Shown piece by piece: positions 46,680 through 55,234 of a stretch of 55,977 nt of DNA; position 1 is the first letter of the stretch, and every line of letters begins with the position of its first letter. Source of the stretch: Oscillospiraceae bacterium (GTDB lineage: Bacteria > Bacillota > Clostridia > Oscillospirales > CAG-272); the NCBI GenBank assembly GCA_015065065.1, contig SVQX01000010.1, positions 1-55,977 of the forward strand, in the 5' to 3' direction. A program made the position numbers and the translations under genes. The notes below the pieces were generated by a model. That model saw nothing but the letters and a program-made list of their open reading frames with translations, made no database searches and was not told the origin of the DNA.

Positions 46680-49211
46680 TTACAGTCCGCCCTGCTCGGT
46701 GCGGTTGATGATGTCATCCTGAAGCGAGCGGCTGAGGGTAGTGAACAGCGCGCTGTAGCCTGCCACGCGGACGACCAGTGTTTTGTAGTTTTCGGGATGC
46801 TTCTGCGCATCAAGGAGGGTTTCTCTGGATACGACGTTGTACTGAACGTGCATACCCTTTCTGTCGAAGAATCCTCGCAGATACGCTACAAATTTTTCAA
46901 GTCCCTGCTCTCCGGCAAGTGCGGAGGGGTGGAATTTCTGATTGAGCAGAGTGCCGTTGGACGCATCGCCAAGGTCAAGACGGGAAACAGAGTTTGCCGT
47001 CGCGGTGGGACCCTTTACGTCCCTGCCTGACATAGGACCTACGCCGTCGGCGATGGGGGTGTTTGCAAGCCTACCGTCGGGAGTTGCGCCCGTGTCGTAG
47101 CCAAGCGGCACATTTGCCGAAACGGGATAAAGTCCCGCGTGGAAGATACCGCCTCGGGGGTTGGTGTATCTGAGCAAGGGCTTGGTGTACGTCTGACCTA
47201 TCTCGCGTGCAAACATATCCGTTTCATACATGTCGTTGCCGTATTTCGGAACTGAATCAATAAGGTCGAGAATTCGTTGATACTGCGCCTTTTTCTCGTC
47301 CGAAACGGAGGATGCGTTGCGGAAGCCGTTGTAGATATTTACGATATGGCTCTCGGTAACGTCAACGCCCTGACTGTCAAGCATCTGTGCCGCGAGAACG
47401 GTAAGCTCGGTAGATTTCTTTTCGGTGCGTCCCTTGCCGAAGTTATTTTCAAGCGCTTCCTTCAGCTCTGCCATGGACACGGAGCGATCCTCGAATACCA
47501 GCTTGCGGACAGCCGCAAGACCGTCTGCTACGTTTGCAATACCAAAACCCTGAGGGCCCGTAAAGTTGTAGTGCGCACCACCCTCCTGAACGCTCTTGCC
47601 GTTCTTGATGCAATCGTCGATAAGGCAGGATTCAAGGGGCAGGGGGGAGCGGGTAGCGTGAGCGATATCAATGGCGTTATTTGCCTGCACCATCATTTCG
47701 ATCATAGCTTCCTGCTGCGCCTTGTAAGCGTCGTAGAATTCCTCAAACTTGGTCATAGACAGCACGTCGGGCGTGCGCGGACCTATCTGCTCGCCCTTGT
47801 CAACGCCGCTTGAAAATACAAGCTCGAGGGGGCGGAGCATATTGAAGAACGCCGCGTCGTGCCAGCCGTCCGTCTTTGCGGGAGCCTGCGGCTCAACGCA
47901 ACCGATAATGCAGTAGTTCCTTGCATCCTCAATGGTATATCCTCTTGACAGCATTGAAGGAATGATTACCTCGTCGTTGTAGAACGCAGGCACGCCAAGA
48001 CCCTCTCTGGTGACCGAAGCAGCCTTGATGAGCAGAGAGTGAGGCGTGCAGTTCCACACGCGGATGGAAAGAGAAGGCTGGGGAAGACGGACGTGGAGCT
48101 GTGCCTCCATGCACATGTAGGACAGGTCGTTAGTCACGTCAAGTCCATGCTCGTTCTGACCGCCCACGATAAGGTTTTGGAACAGACCGTAGCCTGCAAA
48201 GCCCTCGGCAGAAGCCGCGTCACGCACCTTGTTGAGGTCGTTGAGCTTTACCCAGATACAGTCAAGCAGCTCCTGTGCGGATTCGTAGGTAACTATACCG
48301 CGGTCAAGATCAGCCTTGAAGAAGGGATACATATATTGGTCGAAGCGACCGGGGGAGATGGAATGTCCGCTGGATTCCATCTGCAAAAGCTGCTGAACGA
48401 ACCAGAAGGACTGACAAGCCTCGTGGAAGCTCTGCGCGCCCTTTTCGGGGACACGGGAGCAAACGTCGGCGATTTTGAGCAGCTCAGCTCGGCGCTGAGG
48501 GTCGGTGACAGCCGCCGCTTCCTTGCGTGCAAGCTCGGAATAGCGGCGCGCGTAAACGCAGACAGCCTCGCAGCTTTCTATAACAGCATCAAGGAAATTG
48601 CGGCGGTTGATGTAGTCGCCCTGTCCGCTTTGGAGCGCCGCGCGCGCTTCCTTTGCCTCGGCGATTATGGCTTCAAAGCCGTGCTTGATGATCTTTTCGT
48701 AATTTACGCTGACGTGACCTACCGCGTTGTAGAAATAGTTGCCGACGGTGAATATTCCGTGATGCAGGAATACGTCCAGCACCTTTTCGTCCATGGAGGA
48801 AGCCGCCAGTTCTGATGTGGTTTTGCCCTTCCAATAGGGGTGGACAGCTTCAAGACGTCTTACCGTTTCGGGTGAAATGTAGAAGGGGTCCGCCTCGCGA
48901 GTGGCAATTGTGTCGTATTCCTTTGCAAGCCACTCATAAGAATATTCGGGGAAGGTCTGGCATCCGCGCGGAGCTATGGAGTTAGAGCCCACGATAAGCT
49001 CCTCGGGGCGAATGACGATGGGAATATTTTTAAGAATGTGCATAAGTGCGGCAGAGCGGCGTCTGACTATCGGCAGATGCTCCGTCTGCTTGTAGCTCTC
49101 GGTGACAAGCTCTGCGCGGTCAGCTTCAATGACCGGCATGTTCTCGTACAAATGATGCACAAGTCTGTCGATTCGAGGACTTTTCTTTATGTTAAATTTG
49201 ATTTCTGACAT
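46680..49211 (-). CDS. Glycyl radical enzyme, B12-independent glycerol/1,2-propanediol dehydratase type
   Basis: NYCIIGCVEPQAPAKTDGWHDAAFFNMLRPLEL (catalytic Cys-x-Glu); C-terminal VVRVAGYSALF glycyl-radical motif; VGNYFYNAVGHVSVNYEKI, GHSISPGRFDQYMYPF. Confidence 0.93.
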   Translation of the reverse strand: MSEIKFNIKKSPRIDRLVHHLYENMPVIEADRAELVTESYKQTEHLPIVRRRSAALMHILKNIPIVIRPEELIVGSNSIAPRGCQTFPEYSYEWLAKEYDTIATREADPFYISPETVRRLEAVHPYWKGKTTSELAASSMDEKVLDVFLHHGIFTVGNYFYNAVGHVSVNYEKIIKHGFEAIIAEAKEARAALQSGQGDYINRRNFLDAVIESCEAVCVYARRYSELARKEAAAVTDPQRRAELLKIADVCSRVPEKGAQSFHEACQSFWFVQQLLQMESSGHSISPGRFDQYMYPFFKADLDRGIVTYESAQELLDCIWVKLNDLNKVRDAASAEGFAGYGLFQNLIVGGQNEHGLDVTNDLSYMCMEAQLHVRLPQPSLSIRVWNCTPHSLLIKAASVTREGLGVPAFYNDEVIIPSMLSRGYTIEDARNYCIIGCVEPQAPAKTDGWHDAAFFNMLRPLELVFSSGVDKGEQIGPRTPDVLSMTKFEEFYDAYKAQQEAMIEMMVQANNAIDIAHATRSPLPLESCLIDDCIKNGKSVQEGGAHYNFTGPQGFGIANVADGLAAVRKLVFEDRSVSMAELKEALENNFGKGRTEKKSTELTVLAAQMLDSQGVDVTESHIVNIYNGFRNASSVSDEKKAQYQRILDLIDSVPKYGNDMYETDMFAREIGQTYTKPLLRYTNPRGGIFHAGLYPVSANVPLGYDTGATPDGRLANTPIADGVGPMSGRDVKGPTATANSVSRLDLGDASNGTLLNQKFHPSALAGEQGLEKFVAYLRGFFDRKGMHVQYNVVSRETLLDAQKHPENYKTLVVRVAGYSALFTTLSRSLQDDIINRTEQGGL

Positions 49212-49259
49212 ATATTACTCCTTGTCAAATAAGAGTTTTTGTGCCATACCAAGGAACGA

Positions 49260-49805
49260 TCAGATCTGCGCCCAAAGCTCCTCGTGGGGTGCGGGAATAA
49301 CTGCACTGTTGCAGAAAAGTCCCTGATCCTGCGCGTGGCGCGCGCCTGCTTCGACTGCGGCGGTAACGTCGCCAACGTCGCCGACCACCAGCACCATGCC
49401 CTTGCCGCCCATTCCGCGGGAGATGCGAAGCTCGATAATAGCAACCTTGGCAGTCTTAACTGCGATATCTGCCGCCTTGATGGTGGATGCGGCGGAGTAC
49501 GCTTCGATAATTCCGAGCGAGCCGTGCTTTTCGGTTGCCTGTGTGCCGAAAAGTGCCTCAATTACCTGATTGTCGATACGACCGATAATGCAGGAGTCGA
49601 TAAGCTTTTCGTCAAAGCGGCTCTTGACATGCTCGACTGCGGCTGTAACGTCCGCAACTGCGCCCGTCAGGATTATTTCGTACTTTCCGGGGCAGGACGT
49701 GTGGGCGGAGATGAGGCGGATGCCCGCGCTTTTGAGCGCGTCGTCGGTAGCCTCAATGCCCTTTGCAATGCTTTTTATTTCAATTACACCAACTGACTGA
49801 TACAT
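49260..49805 (-). CDS. Tandem-domain BMC-T shell protein, PduT-like
   Basis: Two BMC domains (VGVIEIKSIAKGIEATDDALKSAGIRL; LGIIEAYSAASTIKAADIAVKTAKV); TSCPGKYEI matches the PduT Fe-S Cys region; IPAPHEELW. Confidence 0.93.
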   Translation of the reverse strand: MYQSVGVIEIKSIAKGIEATDDALKSAGIRLISAHTSCPGKYEIILTGAVADVTAAVEHVKSRFDEKLIDSCIIGRIDNQVIEALFGTQATEKHGSLGIIEAYSAASTIKAADIAVKTAKVAIIELRISRGMGGKGMVLVVGDVGDVTAAVEAGARHAQDQGLFCNSAVIPAPHEELWAQI

Positions 49806-49815
49806 TTTCTACCTC

Positions 49816-51144
49816 TTATGCTTCAATAATTATCTTGCCGTCATCAACGTACGTGACCTTGCCCGCAATGGATGCGTACTGGGGAAGGGAAAGACCGTTT
49901 GCCGCCTCAGCCACAAGCTGACCGACGGAGACGGTGTCGCCCGCCTTGACAACGGGGATGGAGGGCGCGCCTATATGCTGGGACGTGCGTATCTCCACGC
50001 GGCGAGCGGGGAGCAGGTCGTGAACCAGGGCGGTGAACTTGTCGAATTTGGCAACGCCCATGACCTCCTTCCACTTTTGCGCGGAGAGCATGCGGTAATC
50101 CCGGTCGGGATTGGGGGTGAACACCTCGTCCGCACCGGCAACGTAGCGCATTTTATTTTTAGCAAGAATTGCCTTGTATTCCTTCATAATAGCCATAGGC
50201 GAGATGTCCTGACAGCAAGCGAAGGTTTCGCAGATGTCGCATCCGCAGCACAGGCTGGCGGTCTTTACAAGCTCGGGTGTCATTTGCGCTGCCGAAAGAG
50301 TGGAACGCACCATCTTGTGCGGCTCGATAGGATATCCGAGAAGATGTCGCGGGCACATATCCGTGCAGCGTGTGCATTGGCAGCAAACGGAAGCCGCGCG
50401 GCGGAGATTGTCCTCGGGGGTGCGAAGCTTGTTCATTACCGCGGGAATGGTTTTGGGAAGAATGAGCAACGCCTTTGTGGTTTTCGTAACTACGTCAACG
50501 TCTGGATTTTTGATAACGCCCATGGAAGGGCCGCCGTCGATAACCACGTGAGCTTCTGGCACGTCAACGCCGACGAAATTCAGCACGTCGCGTATTTTCA
50601 TTCCGATGGGCGCGCGGAGAGTAAACGCTTCTTTAACGTCGCCACCCACGGTCAGCCATTTCTCGGTCACGGGAGTGCCGAAAAGAATAGCCTCGCGTGC
50701 GTTGTAAACGGTCTCGGCGTTCATCACAATAACGCCCTTGGTGATGGGCAGATTACCCGGAGCTATCAGCCGTCCCGTTGCTTGATATATCAGATTTATC
50801 TCATCGCCCATGGGGTAGACATTCGGAATATGCTTGACGGTAATGCCGTCGGCAAGCACCTTGCCGTCCTCAAGCCCCAGCTTCAGGGCGCGATAATCCT
50901 TTATGGTAAAGAGTCCCGTAGGTATTTTTGCGTACTCCATAATGAGGCGCATACCCTCTACTATCTCGCTCAGCTTCTCGCGGGTGAGGGTAAAGTCAGT
51001 ATACATCAGCGGCTCACATTCAACGGCGTTAATGAGAAGTATCTCCGCGCCGTCGGCAAGCTTTGCGTATGTAGGGAAGCCTGCGCCGCCCGCACCTACG
51101 ACTCCGAGGGCTTGCAGAGCCTGCTTTACATTAGTATTCAACAT
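49816..51144 (-). CDS. PduS/RnfC-like flavin/Fe-S electron-transfer protein
   Basis: GVVGAGGAGFPTYAKL; CCQCTRCTDMCPRHLLGYPIEPHKM and SLCCGCDICETFACCQDISP two [4Fe-4S] motifs. Confidence 0.93.
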   Translation of the reverse strand: MLNTNVKQALQALGVVGAGGAGFPTYAKLADGAEILLINAVECEPLMYTDFTLTREKLSEIVEGMRLIMEYAKIPTGLFTIKDYRALKLGLEDGKVLADGITVKHIPNVYPMGDEINLIYQATGRLIAPGNLPITKGVIVMNAETVYNAREAILFGTPVTEKWLTVGGDVKEAFTLRAPIGMKIRDVLNFVGVDVPEAHVVIDGGPSMGVIKNPDVDVVTKTTKALLILPKTIPAVMNKLRTPEDNLRRAASVCCQCTRCTDMCPRHLLGYPIEPHKMVRSTLSAAQMTPELVKTASLCCGCDICETFACCQDISPMAIMKEYKAILAKNKMRYVAGADEVFTPNPDRDYRMLSAQKWKEVMGVAKFDKFTALVHDLLPARRVEIRTSQHIGAPSIPVVKAGDTVSVGQLVAEAANGLSLPQYASIAGKVTYVDDGKIIIEA

Positions 51145-51159
51145 GGGTAAAAATCTCCG

Positions 51160-51423
51160 TTATTTCTGAATCTTATCGATAATTCCTACTACAAGCGCGT
51201 CAACAGGTGCGGTCACATCATCAAGACCTACGCGAGCCGCGCTGCCCGTAGCAACTAAAACCTCCTCGCCGATTCCCGCGCTGATAGAGCGGTCAACGGC
51301 AATAATAAACTCGTCTGTGAGAGTTTTGTTCTCAATAAGCTGGATCTCAAGAAACTTGTAACCCTTGAGTGAATCGAATTTGTTTGTGGAAACAATGTTT
51401 CCAACTACCTTTCCTTTGAGCAT
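51160..51423 (-). CDS. BMC-P pentameric vertex protein (EutN/CcmL family)
   Basis: KGKVVGNIVSTNKFDSLKGYKFLEIQLI; IAVDRSISAGIGEEVLVATGSAAR; VDALVVGIID. Confidence 0.96.
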   Translation of the reverse strand: MLKGKVVGNIVSTNKFDSLKGYKFLEIQLIENKTLTDEFIIAVDRSISAGIGEEVLVATGSAARVGLDDVTAPVDALVVGIIDKIQK

Positions 51424-51602
51424 GGAAGTACGTCCTTTCAGTATAGTTGAGAGTTGATAGTTGAGAGTTGATAGTTGATGTGGCTTTTCGCTATGGCGAA
51501 AAGCTTCATTTTAATTTTCTTACCGTAGGGGAGGGGCTTGCTCCTCCCGCCGCGGTCAAAAGAATAAAGAATGATGAATAAATAATAAAGAATTAATACC
51601 GC

Positions 51603-51750
51603 AGTGGGTAAGGGACCCACGTGGGTTATCGAGATGTTTACGGTTGCCACCATTGTAAACAAATTTAAACAAGAACAAATTGCAGTAAAGTTCTTTGATC
51701 CAAACTTTCTTTCAAGAAAGTTTGGTGGGGTGTGGGGTGAAACCCCACAT
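51603..51750. repeat. Dispersed ~150-bp element, copy D (3' of pduL)
   Basis: AGTGGGTAAGGGACCCACGTGGG...AAAGTTCTTTGATCCAAACTTTCTTTCAAGAAAGTTTGGTGGGGTGTGGGGTGAAACCCCACAT. Confidence 0.85.
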
Positions 51751-51759
51751 CAGTTCAAA

Positions 51760-52416
51760 TCACTTCTTAACCGGTATGACCTTGCTTCCGTTTTTGAAGC
51801 CGACGGCGTTAGCGTCGTCGGTATCGACGTGCATTTCGAGGCGGAACTGCTCGTGGACACGTACCTGGACGTCAAACCAGCGGGTGCGTTTAGTGCCGCT
51901 GAAGGCGTCGACGTCGATATATTCGCCATCGGTGACGTGGAATTTAGCCGCATCGGAGGGGCTCATATGAATGTGACGGTTTGCTATAATGCAGCCCTCG
52001 TTCAGAACGAGTGTTCCCTTCGGACCGATAATGGTAATGGGGGCAGAGCCCTCGGTCTTGCCCGACTCACGCACGGGGGGCTTGACCTTAAGCACGTAGG
52101 AGTCGGTAACGGATATTTCCACCTGATTCTTGGAGCGCAGAGGACCAAGCACGCGCACGCCCTCAATGGCGCGCATGGACGGTCCGATGAGAGTCAGCTG
52201 CTCCTTGCAGGCATACTGACCTGGCTGGGAGAGATCCTTGATGGGAGTCAACTCATAGCCCTTGCCGAAAAGGGTTTCAAGACCCTCGCGGTTGAGATGA
52301 ATGTGGCGGTTGGAGATTCCCACAGGGATTTCAAGCGAGCCACCGTCAGCACCCTCGGAATATTCCGAAAGCACGCGCTTTACTATTTCTTCTACTGTTT
52401 TAGAGCACAGTTCCAT
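51760..52416 (-). CDS. pduL: Phosphate propanoyltransferase PduL with N-terminal encapsulation-type helix
   Basis: IPVGISNRHIHLNREGLETLFGKGYELTPIKDLSQPGQYA; ANRHIHMSPSDAAKFHV; N-terminus TVEEIVKRVLSEYSE. Confidence 0.96.
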   Translation of the reverse strand: MELCSKTVEEIVKRVLSEYSEGADGGSLEIPVGISNRHIHLNREGLETLFGKGYELTPIKDLSQPGQYACKEQLTLIGPSMRAIEGVRVLGPLRSKNQVEISVTDSYVLKVKPPVRESGKTEGSAPITIIGPKGTLVLNEGCIIANRHIHMSPSDAAKFHVTDGEYIDVDAFSGTKRTRWFDVQVRVHEQFRLEMHVDTDDANAVGFKNGSKVIPVKK

Positions 52417-52608
52417 AATACGTATTCCTTCCTTTATACAAAGCTTTACAAATGAGCAAACCGAGAGATTTCTTGTAAGTTAAAAGCAGAAGTTCCTCGG
52501 TACGCCCACTTGCGGGCGTAAGTTTGTGGGGCGTACGGTTGCCGCAAAGGCGCGGCAACCGTACTCTTGCGACGGAAAGGCCCGTCGATACAGGTTAAGA
52601 CAAGCCTA

Positions 52609-52881
52609 TCAGATAGTGGGAAGGAGCTTGTCAACGTCGGTGTGAGGTCTGGGAATAACGTGAGTAGCGATAACCTCACCCAGTCTGGAAGCAGCCGCAC
52701 CGCCTGCCTCAACAGCAGCCTTAACAGCGCCAACGTCGCCGCGAACCATAACGCTTACGAGTCCGCTACCGATCTTCTCGGAGCCGATAAGGGTTACGTT
52801 TGCAGCCTTAACCATAGCATCAGCCGCCTCGATAGCAGCTACAAGACCTCTGGTTTCAACCATTCCAAGAGCTTCGTTCAT
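52609..52881 (-). CDS. BMC-H shell protein (PduA/J/EutM-like), copy 1
   Basis: [56 protein letters not shown]...VIPRPH. Confidence 0.97.
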   Translation of the reverse strand: MNEALGMVETRGLVAAIEAADAMVKAANVTLIGSEKIGSGLVSVMVRGDVGAVKAAVEAGGAAASRLGEVIATHVIPRPHTDVDKLLPTI

Positions 52882-52978
52882 TGTATTTTCCTCCTAAAAA
52901 AATTTTCAATTTATATCAAAGCCGGTCATCGGCAATGACACTGTGTGTTTTTCGCCCCTCAGGCGAGCCGAGCCGAAC

Positions 52979-53260
52979 TTATACGGCGTCGGTCTTTAAA
53001 AATTTCATGATCTCCTCGTGAGGGCGGGCGATTACCTCGCAGAGCTTGACATTCCCAACCTCTGCGGCGGCGGCGCGACCTGCCTCTGCCGCTGCAGTAA
53101 CAGACGATACCGAGCCCTCCACCACCAGGGTTACAAGCCTTCCGCCAAGTCGCTTTTCAACGTGAATGAGCTTGACGTCGGCAGCTTTTACCATTGCATC
53201 GAGTCCTGCGATGGCTGTAACCATCGCCTGAACCTCAAGCAGTGCTATTGCTTTTTCCAT
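52979..53260 (-). CDS. BMC-H shell protein, divergent paralog
   Basis: IALLEVQAMVTAIAGLDAMVKAADVKLIHVEKRLGGRLVTLVVEGSVSSVTAAAEAG...VIARPHEEI. Confidence 0.94.
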   Translation of the reverse strand: MEKAIALLEVQAMVTAIAGLDAMVKAADVKLIHVEKRLGGRLVTLVVEGSVSSVTAAAEAGRAAAAEVGNVKLCEVIARPHEEIMKFLKTDAV

Positions 53261-53299
53261 AGTGATGCTCCGATTGCTTAGCTTTAGTATCTGACTTTA

Positions 53300-53575
53300 T
53301 CAGCCGAGAGTGGGGAGCAGCTTGTTAACGTCGGTGTGGGGTCTGGGGATAACGTGTGTAGCGATAACCTCGCCCAGTCTGGAAGCAGCTGCGCCGCCTG
53401 CCTCAACAGCAGCCTTAACAGCGCCAACATCACCGCGAACCATAACGCTTACGAGTCCGCTACCGATCTTCTCGGAGCCGATAAGAGTTACGTTTGCAGC
53501 CTTAACCATAGCATCAGCCGCCTCGATAGCAGCTACAAGACCTCTGGTTTCAACCATTCCCAATGCTTCACTCAT
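53300..53575 (-). CDS. BMC-H shell protein, copy 2 (near-identical to 52609-52881)
   Basis: Differs from copy 1 only at residue 2, one D/N and the last residues. Confidence 0.97.
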   Translation of the reverse strand: MSEALGMVETRGLVAAIEAADAMVKAANVTLIGSEKIGSGLVSVMVRGDVGAVKAAVEAGGAAASRLGEVIATHVIPRPHTDVNKLLPTLG

Positions 53576-53648
53576 AATAATCCTCCTGTTTGTCGCTGTG
53601 CGACATTTTAATTTTTTAGATTTTGTTTTTTAATCAATAATGTAAACT

Positions 53649-53981
53649 TTATTTTTTCGGGTTGCGCAGCTTATCTCTGCCCGTAGCGGTGAGATGTGCG
53701 AACCATTCAACTGAGGGATCAAGTCCCGAGTTGATCTTTGACGTGATGTAGAGGTTTCTCTCCTTGGCTACCGCAACGCCTGCGTCGTGCGCCGCTTCAA
53801 CTGCGGCGGGATCGCCCTCGAATTTTACTATCATAACGAGGGGGACTTCGCACTGGTCGGCATTTGCGGGCTTGTTTCTGTCGATAGCCACTACCTTAAC
53901 GTCTGCGGCCTTGGCGACCGCATCCGCAACCACGATAGAGGTTGCGAATCCGTAAACTTCGATCATTCCGAGAGCTGCCAT
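53649..53981 (-). CDS. BMC-H-type shell protein with mid-domain insertion and C-terminal extension
   Basis: MAALGMIEVYGFATSIVVADAVAKAADVKVVAIDRNKPANADQCEVPLVMIVKFEGDPAAVEAAHDAG... Confidence 0.88.
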   Translation of the reverse strand: MAALGMIEVYGFATSIVVADAVAKAADVKVVAIDRNKPANADQCEVPLVMIVKFEGDPAAVEAAHDAGVAVAKERNLYITSKINSGLDPSVEWFAHLTATGRDKLRNPKK

Positions 53982-53993
53982 AGCGGTAACCTC

Positions 53994-55208
53994 TTATGCC
54001 TTGTAGCAGATCTTGATACCCTTTTGAGCTACGTTTGTTTCCATAGCCTCGTTCATCTCGTCAAGAGAGAAGGAGTGGGTGATCAGCTCTTCAATCGGAA
54101 TGTTCATTTCCTCGCACTGGTGGAGGAAAGCGACGGTCTTGGGGTAATCCTCTGCGCTGTAGTCCCAAGAGCCGACAATGTCGATCTCCTTGTTACACAT
54201 AGCGAAGTGGGGATTTACGGAATATTCTCCGTTGTTAACGAAGAAGCCCATCTCGCACATACCGCCTCCGCGGCGGATGTAGCTGTAAATGTCAGCGGCA
54301 GCAACGGGTGCGCCGGTGCATTGGAATGCAAAATCGACTCCAACGCCGTTTGCGACCTCCTTGACCTTTGCAACGCGCTTGTCAAGGGTGTCTTCAGAGG
54401 GACGCTTGAAGCAAACGGTGGTCTTAGCACCCATGCGCTGTGCAACCTTAAGTCTGTCCTCGTTTCCGTCAACCGCAATAATGTGGTTGATACCTGCCGC
54501 GCGGAGGACGGTGATCATAACCAATCCTACGGGACCGCAGCCCTGAACGAGAACCTTTGAGCCGAAGTTGATAAGTCCTGTGGACTGACCGCGCTCAAGC
54601 GCGTGAACGCAAACGCAAGCCAGCTCAAGGAGCATTCTCTGATTGAGGTTAAGGTCGTTGACCTGGAAGTAGGTAGTGCCCTCGCCGGGGATTACCATGT
54701 AATCGGCAAACCAACCGTTAGCGCGGTTGCCTTCTGCCTTTCCTCTCGCCTCACCGATAAGACCGAACACGCCCTGCTTGTCGCAGAGGTTGGTTCTGCC
54801 GGGAGTCATACGGCAAGCGAAGCACTCGCCGCAGGAGATTACGGAGGTAACGATCTTGTCGCCGACTCTGAGGGGCTTGCCCGCGGTATCGGTCTTGATG
54901 TTCTTACCAACGTAAACGACCTCGCCCGTTCCCTCGTGTCCGAGGATTACGGGAATAAGACCGAAGGGGTCGGACTTCCACTCATGAACGTCCGTTCCGC
55001 AGATACCTGCGCCCTCGACCTTAACCAGAATATCGTTGTCGCCGAGAGGGGGGAGCGGGATCTCCTGCACCTCGATATTCTTGCTGCCAACCAGCATAGC
55101 CGCGCGGACCTTGCTCGGAATAGCCGCAGAGGATGCGGGAGCGGTTCTGCCCATAGAGCCCAGCACCTGACGGACGATATCCTCAATTTGTGTAGAGGTA
55201 ATATCCAT
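53994..55208 (-). CDS. Zinc-dependent MDR alcohol dehydrogenase with N-terminal encapsulation-type helix
   Basis: GICGTDVHEWKSDPFGLIPVILGHEGTGEVV; structural-Zn-like Cys cluster CGECFACRMTPGRTNLC; N-terminus MDITSTQIEDIVRQVLGSMG. Confidence 0.93.
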   Translation of the reverse strand: MDITSTQIEDIVRQVLGSMGRTAPASSAAIPSKVRAAMLVGSKNIEVQEIPLPPLGDNDILVKVEGAGICGTDVHEWKSDPFGLIPVILGHEGTGEVVYVGKNIKTDTAGKPLRVGDKIVTSVISCGECFACRMTPGRTNLCDKQGVFGLIGEARGKAEGNRANGWFADYMVIPGEGTTYFQVNDLNLNQRMLLELACVCVHALERGQSTGLINFGSKVLVQGCGPVGLVMITVLRAAGINHIIAVDGNEDRLKVAQRMGAKTTVCFKRPSEDTLDKRVAKVKEVANGVGVDFAFQCTGAPVAAADIYSYIRRGGGMCEMGFFVNNGEYSVNPHFAMCNKEIDIVGSWDYSAEDYPKTVAFLHQCEEMNIPIEELITHSFSLDEMNEAMETNVAQKGIKICYKA

Positions 55209-55234
55209 TGTGATCTTCCTTTCTGTAAAAGTGG

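Noticed and set aside
46680-49211. GRE as choline TMA-lyase (CutC)
   Set aside because: Sequence after the Cys-x-Glu motif (TDGWHDAAFFN..LELVFSSGVDKGEQIGP) matches glycerol/propanediol dehydratases rather than choline lyases, as far as I recall them.
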